The notes below the pieces were generated by a model. That model ran no database searches, was not told the origin of the DNA, and was given only the letters and a program-made list of their open reading frames with translations. A DNA stretch of 64,000 bases, from contig JAOANR010000008.1 of the NCBI GenBank assembly GCA_030278955.1, forward strand, positions 43,135,301 through 43,199,300. Reading direction: 5' to 3'. The DNA is from Hygrophila difformis. Taxonomy: Eukaryota; Streptophyta; Magnoliopsida; Lamiales; Acanthaceae. Position numbers and translations under genes: made by a program. Positions 42,751 through 55,357 of the stretch are shown piece after piece; the stretch's first letter is position 1, and every line of letters starts with the position of its first letter.

Positions 42751-45358
42751 TGTAATACCCGAGAATTTTACAACATAATTAAATAAATAAATACAATAAA
42801 TAAATAAATAAATCAGTAAATACATTAAATAAATAAATATAGAAGAAGTGATAAATGAAATTAATTAAAAGAGATTTAATTAAACAAAAGATTTAATTAA
42901 ACAAAAGAAATTAAATAAAGTCAAATAAGTCGTTACACGGGTACCCGATATAAATAAACTCGAGAATTCGAGCCAAAACGTAAATTTAGATCCGAAGGAG
43001 ATAACGACACGAAATACGAACCCGAAGAGAGTCCGGAAATTGGAATCCGAGAGCATAGAGGGATAGAAACCCGAAAGAGAGGCGGAAAAGCACGACGGAT
43101 CGCACGACTCGCCCGAACCGAAGTCCAGGCGTTAGTCGCGCGCTGGCCGCGCGCTAATAGGGGAAAAGGCGCGCCAACCCCGCGCCAGAAGGCAGATTCG
43201 CCCGTTGCGTGAATCTCTCGCCCGAACGCGGATTTTTCGACTTTCGGTTGAACGTCTCTCGACTCAAGACCCTTAGGGTCAGATCTTGGACGCCCTAAGT
43301 CTTAGCTATCTATAAATAAACCCCCTCGGAAGCCCTAAACCCTTTTTCAAAACCCTACGATACTCTCTATACACACAAGTCGTAATCCCGGAGTCAACGG
43401 AGGCATCAAAAGACCGAGACAGCGGCTGTTGGACGAAAATCGGGAGATCTCCAACGTGTGGTAAGCCCTAGTCTGAATAATCCTTGTTCGTTTCAATCCG
43501 AAAACGGATTCTAACCTCGTTTCTCTTCTCTTTACACCCCGAATCGGATCTAGAACGAGGAACCCGACGAGCGGGGAGGGTAAACGGTGGACTGGAAGCC
43601 ACGCCTTCGAAATAGACGACCCTGGGATGACGATTAATCAGTAAGTTAACTCTTACATGGTTTTGGGAGGAATTAAAACGTTCGAAACTAAAAGATTTAA
43701 CAAGAGATCGTAAATCTGCCAACTTATGTTTTCTACCGACGCAACAGTTTTGACGTATTTTTCCGAACCTCAAAACGACTTCAAACGGAAAAACTTAAAA
43801 ACTTAAAACACGAAAAACGTTCCTAAGGCTTAGATCTATCTACTGTAAAATTTTCAGAATTTTTAGAGACGATTTGATATGTGAAAACCAACCGAAACTG
43901 AACTGCTTGAATCTAGATCTTGAAATTCTTGACAGAACTTAGGTCTGATCTTGATCACGTTTTTGACATAGGTTCCAGACCGATTTAGATCTTTGGCCGA
44001 ACATAAAAGATGTAGATAAACATCTTAAAATGGTTTCTGTAAAATTTCATTAAATTTGGAGTTGATTTACTATGGTAGAATCTGAAATCTTTAAACTGTG
44101 ACATGTAGAATTCGGACAGATTTGTGCTTCTGTGAAAATTGGTGTTTTTGACCTATTTCGGAATTCTGATTGAAAAAGTTAAAAACGAAAGTTGTAGATC
44201 TCGACGTTTCCGAGTCAGTCGTGAAATTTCGGAATTTTTAGAATTAAATCTGGTTTTAGACGAATTTTAGAGTAACCTGTGGTTTGCCGGAAGTCAAATC
44301 TTGAAATCTTGTTGAAACATGAAATTAACCTTTAGGGTTGAAATGAGTTGAGATATTATTTTTAAATAAATATAATTGAGATCAGATTTTTGAAATTAAA
44401 TCCCCTTACAAACTTGATAAATTAAAATTAGGGGTGAGTGCTCTGCAGGGTGCCCCCTAACGATTCACTTCGTGCCTTAATGGACGATGGTGACCCCGCG
44501 CGCTAAACTTGAGATATGATGTTGCCAAAACGGCATGAGATATAGAGCCTACACTCTCGAGAATATCCACATGGGTTTCCCGAGGCTCCGGAGTGGTACT
44601 GGGTATGGCTGATACGGTTGCGGCCGCCGAACTACCGGCTAGAATTGTTGAGATTGCGATGCAATAGTGAAATACTTGAAATACTAAATCTGGGATGTAA
44701 TGGGGATATTAAATTAAATTAAATTAGATTAAATTATGCTTGTTGTCCAATTAAATTACTTAAATGCTTTATTTAAATTATGGCTTTTATTTTAATTCAT
44801 GCGAAATGTGTTGTTAAATAAAGCCCTGAAACAAATTATGCAATTGGATAGTTGATTAGATTAAATTGAATATTATGTTATTATCATGCTTTTATTTAAT
44901 TATTAAATTAATGGCTTTTAAACCCTACGATCATGCATGTGTTAACTTACTCAGCAAGTTGTGCTGACCAAACCATTTTTACTCCTTTTTTCTTACAGAG
45001 TATGTGGAATGAGCATGTATGAGCACGATTCATGCATGGGATTTTGGGAAAACATTATTTTGTTTTTAAACTCGTGCATTAGACTTTATTATGAACGGGC
45101 CTGTTTAACCCGTGGTTTGGCCATGTCGACCCTATTTACATTTTCCACTGCAATACTATACTTAAATATTATTTCCGCTGCGCTATGATATTATTATTTT
45201 CGAATTATATTGTATGGGCTGTTTTGAATGCTTTAAATGTTTTAAATACTGCAATACCTAGCCTTGCATCTCTTTAGTAAACTCGGAGAAACCGTGTCTT
45301 ACTAGGGAGATGTGGCGGTGACATCCCGACCTGGGTGACAAAAAACCGGGGTGTTACA
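42751..45358 (+). repeat. 3' LTR of the Tekay-type element
   Basis: 2608 bp, matching 34141-36749 throughout with scattered substitutions and small indels. It keeps TATA (43311), donor (43641), acceptor (44998) and the hairpin block. Followed by CTTCA (45359-45363). Confidence 0.92.
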
Positions 45359-45387
45359 CTTCATATGTCTCTTTTTGTATTCTGTAC

Positions 45388-45395
45388 ATTTGGAC
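45388..45395. repeat. 8-bp target-site duplication ATTTGGAC (left copy)
   Basis: ATTTGGAC abuts the hAT left end and recurs at 55603-55610 after the right end. An 8-bp duplication is the hAT signature. Confidence 0.92.
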
Positions 45396-45411
45396 CATGC
45401 TTGTCACGGCG

Positions 45412-45874
45412 TCGCCATGGCGTCGACAAGGCGGCATGGCAGTGCAGGGTTCTCGCCATAACAGATCGACTCGCCATATGGCGTGGTGGCATCGTTGCGG
45501 CGTCACCGAACTAGGTTTGGGATCGGGTTCGTCAAAATAATCCCGACCCGACCCGACCCAAAATTTCAAAAAAAGCCCACCAAAACCCAACCCTTCACCT
45601 GTTTAATCAACCGATTGATCACAATTGAGAGTGGCCGACTTTTCTCCTCCCTTCACGCAGCCTCCCTTGACGTTTCCCACTACCCTTCTCAACCCATCAA
45701 GTCGCCACTCACTGTGCATCCCGCCACTGTGGTCTCCGGCTCGCCGCTCGCTGTTGTGGTCGACGGTCGCCGCTTCTGCTTCTCCTTCTTGTACACAAGA
45801 CGCAGCCTCGCAAGTCGCAGGTATTTTTCTTATTTTTGAGAGATTGTTTTTTAAAGCTCTGGTTTTGGTGTGAA
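45412..45874 (+). other. hAT 5' non-coding region
   Basis: Subterminal GCCAT repeats to about 45490, then a C-rich 5' UTR-like segment that ends GTCGCAG/GTATTT, a possible splice donor. The transposase ATG is preceded by TTTACAG, so a 5' UTR intron carrying the copia insertion is plausible. Confidence 0.45.
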
Positions 45875-45879
45875 CTGTG
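45875..45879. repeat. Target-site duplication CTGTG (left copy)
   Basis: CTGTG flanks the copia element here and at 52170-52174. Confidence 0.92.
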
Positions 45880-47279
45880 TGATAGAGTATACAGTAAAGC
45901 AAACTTTTAGTGCGCTTTTGTATTTATTCGATTTCTATATTGACTGAAAAAATGGTTATTCACATTGTTGCTTTTGTATGGATGCTTGTATGTTTTCTAT
46001 ATAATTGCAAGTATGTCCAATTATCTAATATTGTAGACAACATGGTGTGTTAGGAGTCACACAGAAGATCATGTTGTCGGTTCCTTATAAGATATAAACA
46101 GTATTCACAACTGAGATAGTTTGGACATAACTATTGGTTTATGTTGTACTGGAAACTTGTAATTAGTTTATCTTGACTATTAATTTGTAGTAGTGCGCTG
46201 CGTCGCATTAAAAGGATCACAGTTGAGATGCATTCTTCTATTCTGGCATAAGAAGAATCAAGATCTCGGCGACTCTAATTAATTCTTAACCCTAGTAGAG
46301 ATAAATCTGACACATGGAATATTTGTTGGTCGCTTTGATTTACCATGAGTGAGAATCCTAGTTGATTCAATATGCTTCGTATTTTGGGCGCCAATATTAT
46401 GTGCATAGTGTCTATTTATTCCCACTAGGGCACTGTGTCCTGGTTATCCGGGTTGATGACGTCCCCTTAAGGAGCTCAATAAGGATCATTGTATGAACCC
46501 TGCAGGTGGATTTATTCCGTACAATGATGAAGTTTGAGTGGTACTATTTAAGGATTAAAAGAGATTAATTAATTAAAATTGTCAGAAGTTTTAATTAATT
46601 AATGGACGTGCGATATCTTAAACATAAGGAATAAATTGAGTCTAATAGAAGCCCAGATTCAATCTGGATCAGGCCGGAAGTGCAACATTAATTATTTAGT
46701 GGAATTAATTAATGTTTTATAGGCCAAATTATGTTCTGGGCTGAACATAAGAATTTGAGCCTGTAAAGGAGCCTGAGCCTGATACCTTCTAGTGGATCCC
46801 CAGTCTGGCCCAAGGACCAACTAGGAGAGTTTATAAATAGGTCTTCAAGAAACCCTGGTCCTCCACAATAACATAATCATAATTCTCTTCCAACAAGAGA
46901 GAGGGGGGGCGGCCAAGAGGGTTTCTTGGAGATCAAGTTTTTCTCTCCATCCGTTCGATAGATCTCCGTCCATCCGGTGTTCGTGCGGGGTCGGGAACAG
47001 TCTGGAAGATTCCTAGTGTTGAATCCGTTCGTGTACAAGGCGGTAGATCTATTCGTTTGCCCGTTCGTGTGCTTGGAAGATTGTTCGTGGTTGCATATTG
47101 CAGATCTACAGACATAGACGAAAAGAACCAAGTTTCCAATCAGACGTTGTTGCAGATATGCTTTGGAAAGGTAATTTTCGTAACCATTCTAGTAGATATA
47201 TTATAATACCATCTATGTATGTGTTGGCATCCAATAACGATACCTGGGCACGGACCACCCTCATAGGTGTGTTCCATCA
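45880..47279 (+). repeat. 5' LTR of the copia element
   Basis: 1400 bp, TG..CA. TATA box TATAAATA at 46832-46839 (GAGAGTTTATAAATAGG). Confidence 0.93.
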
Positions 47280-47281
47280 AT

Positions 47282-47292
47282 TGGTATCAGAG
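47282..47292 (+). other. Primer binding site of the copia element
   Basis: TGGTATCAGAG three nt after the LTR, complementary to Met-tRNA. Confidence 0.9.
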
Positions 47293-47529
47293 ACATGGTT
47301 TCGTGATTATTGGCTCTGCCGGAAAATACATAGTTGGTATTTAGATTATGTATTTTCTAGCATGTTCTTGGATGAAAAATAAATATAAATATAAATTTAA
47401 TTTATATTTATATTTATTTTATTATTTTTATGTGTTGAATGTTTTCCGTCGCAGCTCTATTGTTTTGTTGTAAGCGTTTTTCCCACCTGATAATAAGTGT
47501 GGGTAGATTAGGCGTTTTTCATAGATCAA

Positions 47530-48052
47530 ATGTATATAGGATTTCATGTATTTTTCATATTATGTAATGTAATGATAGAGATGGGCATGAAAAAGAGCAA
47601 ACGGAGGCGATTTCACATGAAAAGGCGGCGGCGGCGGCGAACCGGCGGCGGCAACGGTGGCAGTGGAGCCACTGATCATGTTTGTTGTACTTTGCAGGGC
47701 TTTCTGCAAACAAAGCAGTCGAGTGAGGGCGAGGTTACCATTCGGTTGGGAAATGCATCGCGAGTGGCGGTGGTTGCAGTGGGAGATGTGCACTTATCTT
47801 TTTCTGATTCTGTTTTAGTTTTGAAGAACGTTTTATTTGTGCCTAGTTTTTGAAAGAATTTAATTTCAGTTTCGAAACTTTATAAGGATGGATATTCAGT
47901 TGTTTTAAATGAAGATTCTCTTATTATAATGAGAAACACAGTGTTATCTGTTCTGGCACGATGGAAAACGATCTTATTCTATTACTTGTGCACAACAAAC
48001 TGAAACTCAAGTTCATGCATCTACATCATTAAAGAGAAAGAAACCTTCTAAA
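47530..48052 (+). pseudogene. Copia protease remnant fused to an Arg-rich CGG-repeat peptide
   Basis: The open frame 47530-47853 begins with an arginine-rich stretch encoded by a (CGG)n tract, then GSGATDHVCCTLQGFL, EVTIRLGNASRVAVVAVGDV and NVLFVPSF-stop, continuing as NLISVSKLYKDGYSV. This is the copia protease, but the catalytic D-S-G-A motif reads G-S-G-A, so it is inactive. No capsid domain or zinc knuckle precedes it, which shows an internal deletion of gag. Confidence 0.8.
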
Positions 48053-49022
48053 ATGAATCAAACATATTTGTGGCACCTTAGACTTGGTCATGTCAATTTA
48101 AGGAGGATGCAAAGACTGGTAAGTAGTGGTTTTATGGGCTCTCTCCAAGTGAAACCATTCGCAGTCTGCGAATCCTGCATGGAAGGCAAGATGACCTCGA
48201 GGCCCTATAAGGCCCAAGGTAATAGGGCTGATGATGTGTTAGAATTGATTCACTCTGACGTATGTGGGCCTATGTCAATTCAAGCTAGGGGTGGTTTCGA
48301 GTATTTTGTTACTTTTATTGATGATTACTCGAGATATGGATACATATACTTGATGCGCCGCAAGTCTGAATGCTTTGACAAGTTCAAAGAATTTAAGGCA
48401 GAAGTGGAGAACCGTCAAGGGAAGAGTATCAAGTCACTGCGGTCTGATCGTGTTGGCGAATACCTTAGCGCTGAATTTAGGCAATACTTGTTAGAGAGTG
48501 GGATAAGATCCCAGTTGACTGCACCTGGTACTCTGCAACAGAATGGTGTAGCTGAGAGAAGGATAAGACTCTGTTAGATATGGTGAGATCGATGATGAGC
48601 TATGCCCCCTACCTATCTCGTTTTGGGGATATGCATTGGAAACAGCGGCGTACATACTGAACTTCGTGCCTTCTAAATCAGTTCCAAAGACTCCAATGGA
48701 ATTGTGGTCCGGGCGAAAGCCCAGTATGAACCACATTCGGATTTGGGGTTGCCCAGCACATGTGTTGGACAGGGAAGCTGATAAATTGGCACCTAGGACG
48801 GAAGTGCGGCTGTTTGTAGGATACCCCAAAGGAACGAGAGGGGGTTATTTTTATAGTCCTAGGGATCACAAGGTAGTGGTTAGCACCAATGCCCGGTTCA
48901 TAGAGGAAGACTATGTAAGTGAGCATAAATCCAAGAGTGAGATTATTCTCAATGAGCTACGAGGAGACAATAGCATACCGAGTATAGAAGAAGATATACC
49001 ACAAAATACTGCACAACGTTGA
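48053..49022 (+). pseudogene. Copia integrase (broken)
   Basis: Zinc-binding GAG-pre-integrase region (WHLRLGHVNLRRM, CESCMEGKM), first Asp in HSDVCGPMS, core FIDDYSRYGYIYLM, second Asp in LRSDRVGEYLS (G-G changed to V-G), and Glu in QQNGVAERR. A frameshift at about 48570 moves the rest (FVPSKSVPKTPMELWSGRKP, RIWGCPAHV, FVGYPKGTRGGYFYSP) to another frame, which ends at TGA 49020. Confidence 0.9.
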
Positions 49023-50714
49023 CACTGATGTCACCACACATGAATCGCCTCGACGTAGTGGGAGGGTAACTCGCTTACCCAGTCGTTTCTTGTTAATGGG
49101 AGAGTCTTCAGACTCAGTTCCCAGTGATGAACAAGAACCGGATCCTTGGACCTACAAGGAGGCGATCCAGGATGTCGATGCAGAAGCTTGGAAAAATGCA
49201 ATGGACTCTGAGATTGAATCCATGCATACTATGGATGTTTATGACCTTAAAGACCTTCCCAATGACAAAAAGTCCATTGGGTGCAAATGGGTCTTTAGGA
49301 GAAAGAGGGGACCTGACGGGAAGGTTACTACCTTCAAAGCACGGTTGGTGGCAAAGGGTTTCACTCAGAAAGAGGGCATCGATTATGATGAAACTTTCTC
49401 ACCAGTAGCCATGCTAAAGTCAATCCGGATACTCTTATCCATAGCTAGTCACATGGACTATGAAGTTTGGCAAATGGATGTAAAGACAGCTTTCCTTAAC
49501 GGGAATATGGATGAAGACATCTATATGCAGCAACCTGAAGGTTATGTGAAGAAAGGCCAAGAGCATCGTGTATGGAAGCTAAAGAAGTCTTTATATGGAC
49601 TTAAACAAGCTTCAAGGTCTCGGAACATTCGTTTTGACGAAGTGATCAAGTCCTATGGATTTGATCAATGTCCAAATGAAAGTTGTGTGTACAAGAGGTG
49701 CAACGGAAACGTGGTGGTATTCTTAGTACTATACGTAGATGATATACTTCTCATTGGAAACAATGTCAAGGTATTATCAGACGTAAGGTATGGCTTTCTG
49801 AGCAATTTCAAATGAAGGACATGGGGGAAGCATCGTACATTCTAGGAATGAAGGTCATTCGTGATCGGAAAAAGAGAATGTTGTGCCTTTCTCAAGCAGC
49901 CTACATTGACACTGGTATTGCTCGATTCAGCATGCAAAACTCCAAGAAAGGATTCTTACCTTTCAGACATGGAGTTCCTCTATCTAAAGAAATGTGTCCC
50001 AAGACACAAAAGGAGACAGAGGAGATGGCTAAGGTTCCTTATGCCTCGGCAGTAGGGAGCCTTATGTATGCCATGCTGTGCACGAGGACTGATATCTGCT
50101 ATGCAGTTGGCATGGTGGCAAGATATCAGTCTAACCCTGGGCAAGGACATTGGATTGCGGTGAAGCATATTCTCAAGTATCGGAGAAGAACTCGGGATTA
50201 TATGCTAGTTTACCAGTCAGGCAATCTAAGTCCTTTGGGTTACACAGATTCAGATTTTCAAGCTGATCGAGACGAGAGGAAGTCAACCTCGGGATATGTG
50301 TTTACCTTGGGAGGTGGAGCAATCTCATGGAGGAGCGTAAAGCAGAAATGCATCGCAGATTCTACCATGGAAGCCGAATATGTTGCGGCCTCTGAGTCAG
50401 CAAAGGAGGCTGTGTGGCTCAAGAGCTTCTTGTATGACTTGGGGGTTTCTGAGAGTATGCCTGAGCGTATCATAATCTATTGTGATAACGCTGGTGCAGT
50501 GGAAAACTCAAAAGAACCTAGAGCTCATAAAGCAAGTAAACACATAGAAAGAAAGTACCACGTCATACGAGACATCGTAAGGCGAGGAGACGTGGCTATG
50601 ACAAAGATTGCGTCATTGGACAACTTGGCAGACCCTTTCACGAAGACTCTGGCAATAAAGATCTTCGAGAAACATGTAGAGGGTCTTGGTTTACAATATC
50701 TTGCAGCTAGCTAG
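49023..50714 (+). pseudogene. Copia reverse transcriptase and RNase H (one frameshift)
   Basis: RT: WKNAMDSEIESM, GCKWVFRRKRGPDG, ARLVAKGFTQKEGIDYDETF, MDVKTAFLNG, and YVDDILLIG with intact catalytic Asp pair. At about 49812 the frame slips; the second frame gives MKDMGEASYILGMKV, RTDICYAVGMVARYQSNPG, RNase H TDSDFQADRDERKSTSGYVF, MEAEYVAASESAKEAVWL, IYCDNAGAVENSKEP, HIERKYHVIRDIV and ADPFTKTL. Domain content is complete. Confidence 0.92.
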
Positions 50715-50770
50715 ACTTTATGTATAAGTGGGAGACATGTTTGTGTATACTAAAAGTTTAGCTTTACTAT

Positions 50771-50781
50771 AAGTGGGAGAT
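50771..50781 (+). other. Polypurine tract of the copia element
   Basis: AAGTGGGAGAT directly before the 3' LTR. A near copy (ATAAGTGGGAGACA) lies about 45 nt upstream. Confidence 0.85.
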
Positions 50782-52169
50782 TGATAGAGTATACAGTAGA
50801 GCAAACTTTTAGTGCGCTTTTGTATTTATTCGATTTCTATATTGACTGAAATAAATGGTTATTCACATTGTTGCTTTTGTATGGATGCTTGTATGTTTTC
50901 TATCTAATTGCAAGTATGTCCAATTATCTAATATTGTAGACAACATGGTGTGTTAGGAGTCACACAGAAGATCATGTTGTCGGTTCCTTATAAGATATAA
51001 ACATTATTCACAACTGAGATAGTTTGGACATAACTATTGGTTTATGTTGTACTGGAAACTTGTAATTAGTTTATCTTGACTATTAGTTTGCAGTAGTGCA
51101 CTGCGTCGCATTGAAAGGATCACAGTTGAGATGCATTCTTCTATTCTGGCATAAGAAGAATCAAGATCTCGGCGACTCTGATTAATTCTTAACCCTAGTA
51201 GAGATAAATCTGACACATGGAATATTTGTTGGTCGCTTTGATTTACCATGAGTGAGAATCCTAGTTGATTCAATATGCTTCGTATTTTGGGCGCCAATAT
51301 TATTTGCATAGTGTCTATTTATTCTCACTAGGGCACTGTATCCTGATTATCCGGGTTGATGACGTCCCCTTAAGGAGCTCAATAAGGATCATTGTATGAA
51401 CCCTGCAGGTGGATTTATTCCGTACAATGATGAAGTTTGAGTTGTACTACTTATGGATTAAAAGAGATTAATTAATTAAAATTGTCATAAGTTTTAATTA
51501 ATTAATGGACGTGCGATATCTTAAACATAGGGAATAAATTGAGTCTAATAGAATCCCAGATTCAATCTGGATCAGGCCGGGAGTGCAACATTAATTATTT
51601 AGTGGAATTAATTAATGTTTTATAGGCCAAATTATGTTCTGGGCTGAACATAAGAATTTGAGCCTGTAAACGAGCCTGAGCCTGATACCTTCTATGGATC
51701 CCTAGTCTGGCCCAAGGACCAACTAGGAGAGTTTATAAATAGGTCTTCAAGAAACCCTGGCCTCCACAATAACACAATCATAATTCTTTTCCAACAAGAG
51801 AGAGGGGGGGCAGCCAAGAGGGTTTCTTGGAGATCAAGTTTTTCTCTCCATCCGTTCGATAGATCTCCATCCATCCGGTGTTCGTGCGGGTCGGGAACAG
51901 TCTGGAAGATTCCTAGTGTTGAATCCGTTCGTGTGCAAGGCGGTAGATCTGTTCGTTTGCCCGTTCGTGTGCTTGGAAGATTGTTCGTGGTTGCATATTG
52001 CAGATCTACGGACATAGACGAAAAGAACCAAGTTTCCAATCAGACGTTGTTGCAGATCGGATTTGGAAGGTAATTTTCGTAACCGTTCTAGTAGATATAT
52101 TATAATACCATGTATGTGTGCCAATAACGATCCCAGGGCACAGACCACCCTCATAGGTGTATTCCATCA
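50782..52169 (+). repeat. 3' LTR of the copia element
   Basis: 1388 bp matching 45880-47279 with scattered changes. TATA box at 51734-51741. Followed by CTGTG. Confidence 0.93.
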
Positions 52170-52730
52170 CTGTGATGTTTTAAAGCTCTGTTCGACGTCG
52201 CTGTTGTGTTTACACATGTACAACCTTTTTATATAAAGAAGTAATTTTTAATATAATTTTTTACACTTGGCAGCAGTACTTTGTTTGCTACTGTGATAGT
52301 GTTTTTTTATTGCTCTGTTCTTTATCATCCATGGTGTTTACACATGTACAGATTTTTGACATAGAGAAGTATTTTTTAATCATTCGGCAGTACTTGGCAG
52401 GCAACTAGTATTATATAATATTATATTATATGCTACAGGCTTTTATGTCTATATACTACATTACTACAGTACTACACTCTATAGATTGAAAAAGAAGTTG
52501 TTGACTTTCTCTACTTTAAACTGCTTTAACAGTTTTTTTTATTTACATAGTAATATATATTTATTATTGGTTTAGTTTATTAAGTAAATGGTTTGGTTTA
52601 TTAAATATAAACAAAAACAGCAGTTTGTTTTTATATAGTAATATATTTGAGTTATTTTAAATGGTTTAGTTTATTAATTTTTATTGATTGAATATTTGAA
52701 TATTATGAATGTGTTGTAATTTACAGTCAT
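52170..52730 (+). other. hAT non-coding segment before the transposase
   Basis: AT-rich with repeated ACACATGTACA-type words, no ORF; ends GTAATTTACAG/TCATATGG, an acceptor-like motif 5 nt before the transposase ATG. Confidence 0.5.
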
Positions 52731-54576
52731 ATGGCTGAAGCACCTGGAAGCTATGATCCTTCAAAGGATCCCAAAAGAAAGGCAAAATCGAATGATCCGG
52801 GTTGGAAGTACGGGTTTTGGCCAGACTTGGCAGACCATGATTTGGTGGAATGCTCTCTATGTGGAAAGCAAATGCATTCGGGAATTAAAATATTGAAACA
52901 ACACTTGATTGGAGGATTTGGAGATGTTGCAAATGCCCGAAAACAACAACAGAGATTACCAAAGAGCTCCACGAGTTTCTACAACAAAAGATGAAGAATA
53001 GAGCATCCACCCGCGTAGATTTGGATTTAGATGGTGATGATGATGAAGATTCTACTCAAACGAATGCAGCAGCTAATCCTCAACCAAGTTCGGGAACTGC
53101 AAGCAAAAGAAAGTTCTCCCAAACTCAATCTATGAAGAAGTTTGCAGTAGTCCAACCAAAGCTAGGGAAACAAAGTAAAGCAGTTGTTAATATGATAAGA
53201 AAAACTCCTGAGGAAGTGGTTGAAGAAAGGCACTCCAGTGGGTACAAGCAAAAAACCCTTGAAGCTTGTAGTAGGACCAAAGAAGAGATTCATAGAACGT
53301 ATAATCACATTGCTGACTTCTTTTACGAAAATGGCATCCCTTTTAATGCTGCAAACTCTAGGAGCTATGAGATTATGATGGAATTGATTGGGCAATTGGG
53401 CATGGGGATAAGACCCCCTAGCTATCATGAATTGCGTGTGCCTCTTCTCAAGGAATCAGTGACAGTGACAGATAAATTAAAAGAACGACATGTCAAAGCT
53501 TGGAAGGTATATGGATGCACACTCATGTCTGATGGGTGGACTGACAGAAGAAACAGGCATTTGATCAATTTTCTTGTGAATAGTCCGGAAGGCACTTTCT
53601 TCTTGGAGTCTGTTGATGCTTCGAGCGAGGTTTAAGATTCTCTGATGTTAGCAGATTTACTAGAACAGGGAATTGAGAAGATTGGCAAGGAATATGTTGT
53701 CCAAGTAGTGACAGATAATGGAGCCAATTTTAAAGCAGCGGGGAAGTTACTGGAGGAGCGCATACCCACATTATTTTGGACGCCATGTGCTGCGCACTGC
53801 CTTGATTTATTTCTAGAGGATATTGGAAAAATGGCAGAATTTAAGCCTAGGATTGAGAGTGGTCGGCGTGTGACTACTTTCATATATAGGCATGGAAGAA
53901 TTTTGAATGCAATGAGGAAGAAGTTGGGAGGTAAAGATCTTGTGAGACCGGGGGCCACACGTTTTGCCACTGCTTTCCTCACTTTGCAAAGCTTGTATAG
54001 ACATAGATATGCCTTAAGGAGTTTGTTTGCAAGTGATGATTGGTCCAAATCAAAGTTATCTAGTACAGAAGCAGGGAAAAAAGTTTATGACATTGTGTTT
54101 TCTGCTCGGTTTTGGAATGGTGTTGAGGATTTGATAAGGGTATCTACTCCACTTCTTGTTGTCTTGAGGATAGTGGATGGTGATGAAAAGCCAGCTATGC
54201 GTGAACTTGCAATGGCTATGAATATGGCAAAACAAAAAATCAGTGAATCTTTAGCTAATAAAGCAAGGTTGTTGGGGAAGGTAATGCAAATAGTTGAGAG
54301 GTGGTGGGTGGATCAAATGGAGGTGAGGTTGTATGGGGCTGCACTATTCTTAAACCCCTCCAAGTACTTTGAATTGAAGGATAGTGATCTAACATATGCT
54401 CGAAGCAACGAGCTATGTTTAATGATGTACTTGAGAAAATGATTCCAGACTATGTTTTGCTATCCAAAATAAATGATCAAGTTGATGATTATGATAATGT
54501 GCGAGGAAGTTTTGGAAAGCAAATGGTCATCTCTGCACGTAAAACAAAAAGCCCTCATAAGTGCTACTAGCTACTA

Positions 54577-54623
<47 letters not shown>

Positions 54624-54645
54624 ATATTTCTAACTAAATTTTGGT
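52731..54645 (+). pseudogene. hAT transposase, BED finger to DUF659 and core (broken)
   Basis: ATG 52731 (MAEAPGSYDPSKDP). BED zinc finger: GWKYGFWPDLADHDLVECSL with CSLCGKQM and a following HL. Frameshift at about 52925; the next frame continues KCPKTTTEITKEL and a DUF659 region with the LMSDGWTDRR motif. TAA at 53633 interrupts it. It resumes at 53645 with MLADLLEQGIEKIGKEYVVQ, VTDNGANFKAAG, TPCAAHCLDLFLEDIGK, RVTTFIYRHGRILNAMRKK, ATRFATAFLTLQSL, FWNGVEDLIRVSTPLLVVLR. A frameshift near 54420 leads to DVLEKMIPDYVLLSKINDQV. An intact enzyme would bind the ends and excise the element. About 600 residues, near the usual length. Confidence 0.88.
54576..54621. repeat. (ATT)n microsatellite
   Basis: About 15 units of ATT in the hAT transposase gene, probably in an intron or decayed linker. 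Confidence 0.9.
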
Positions 54646-54660
54646 TTATTATTTTTATTG

Positions 54661-55357
54661 TAGTACTGCTTATGGTGTTCTTCATCCCGAGCTCCTATCA
54701 TTTGCCTTACGTATTCTAGGCCTGTGTTGCTCATCTTCTGGTTGTGAGCATAATTGGAGTACATTTGAATTTGTAAGTAACTAAATATTAAATAGGTATT
54801 ATTCATATATTAGATAAACTTTATATTTCTAAATTTAAAATATTTTAGTTTCTTAGATCCACACCAAAAGAAGAAATAGGTTGGAGCATGAAAGATTGAA
54901 TGACTTGGTTTACATTCAATACAACCGAAAGATCACAACTAGATTCCAGAAAAGGCGGGAGGAAGGCAAGAATTTTAACCCATTGGTCCTAGAAGAATTT
55001 CAATGGGACAATGAATGGGTTTATAATTCAAGCAGTGCAGTACATGATGAAGACGATCTCTTATGGGAACAAGTTGATGAAGCAATTGGTGCATCACAAA
55101 ATCTTGAGGGGAGAACTAGAAGAAATTCAAGTTCTTTCAAAAGCTATTCTAGGAGGGGTCATGGTAGTAGTCATTCGGAGTCAATGTTGGTGGATGAGGA
55201 TGAGGAGGACGAGGATTTGGAATCATTTCCAAATGATGATGAAGATGTAGATGATGAAGATGAAGAAAGACAGAATACACCAATGGATGGCAATAACTTG
55301 GAGATTACCCCTGGGGGCTTGATTTGTTTGATGACTGACCTTTATTTTGTTTTTTGA
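54661..55357 (+). pseudogene. hAT transposase C-terminal dimerisation domain
   Basis: Exon 54661-54772 encodes TAYGVLHPELLSFALRILGL and SSSGCEHNWSTFEF, then GTAAGT. After TTCTTAG the exon from 54857 continues IHTKRRNRLEHERLNDLVYI..NRKITTRFQKRREEG. This is the hATC dimerisation motif split by a conventional intron of 84 bp. The tail to 55357 is acidic (DEDEEDEDLESFPNDDEDVD) and may not be ancestral. It belongs with the segment 52731-54645. Confidence 0.88.

Larger units (their letters stand above)
34141..45358 (+). mobile_element. Tekay/Del-type chromovirus, full length, non-functional
   Basis: 11.2 kb with 2.6 kb LTRs (TGTAATACCC..TGTTACA), Met-tRNA primer site, an extra ORF before gag, gag with two zinc knuckles, protease, RT, RNase H, integrase, a chromodomain-like end, polypurine tract, and CTTCA duplications. 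The order protease-RT-RNase H-integrase makes it Ty3/gypsy; the two knuckles, long LTRs and ATWE..MRERYP end suggest Tekay/Del. Two gag stops, a gag frameshift, breaks at the RT start, a stop after integrase and a late frameshift kill it, though RT to integrase is one 680-codon frame. LTR copies differ only by scattered changes, so it is not ancient. Confidence 0.93.
45880..52169 (+). mobile_element. Ty1/copia element, complete ends, gag deleted
   Basis: 6.3 kb with 1.4 kb LTRs (TGATAG..CATCA), Met-tRNA primer site, polypurine tract AAGTGGGAGAT and CTGTG duplications. The order integrase before RT makes it copia. The gag gene and the start of protease are missing between primer site and about 47640. 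Several frameshifts break integrase and RT. The LTRs are close to each other, and a truncated LTR of the same family lies at 23960-25022. Confidence 0.93.
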
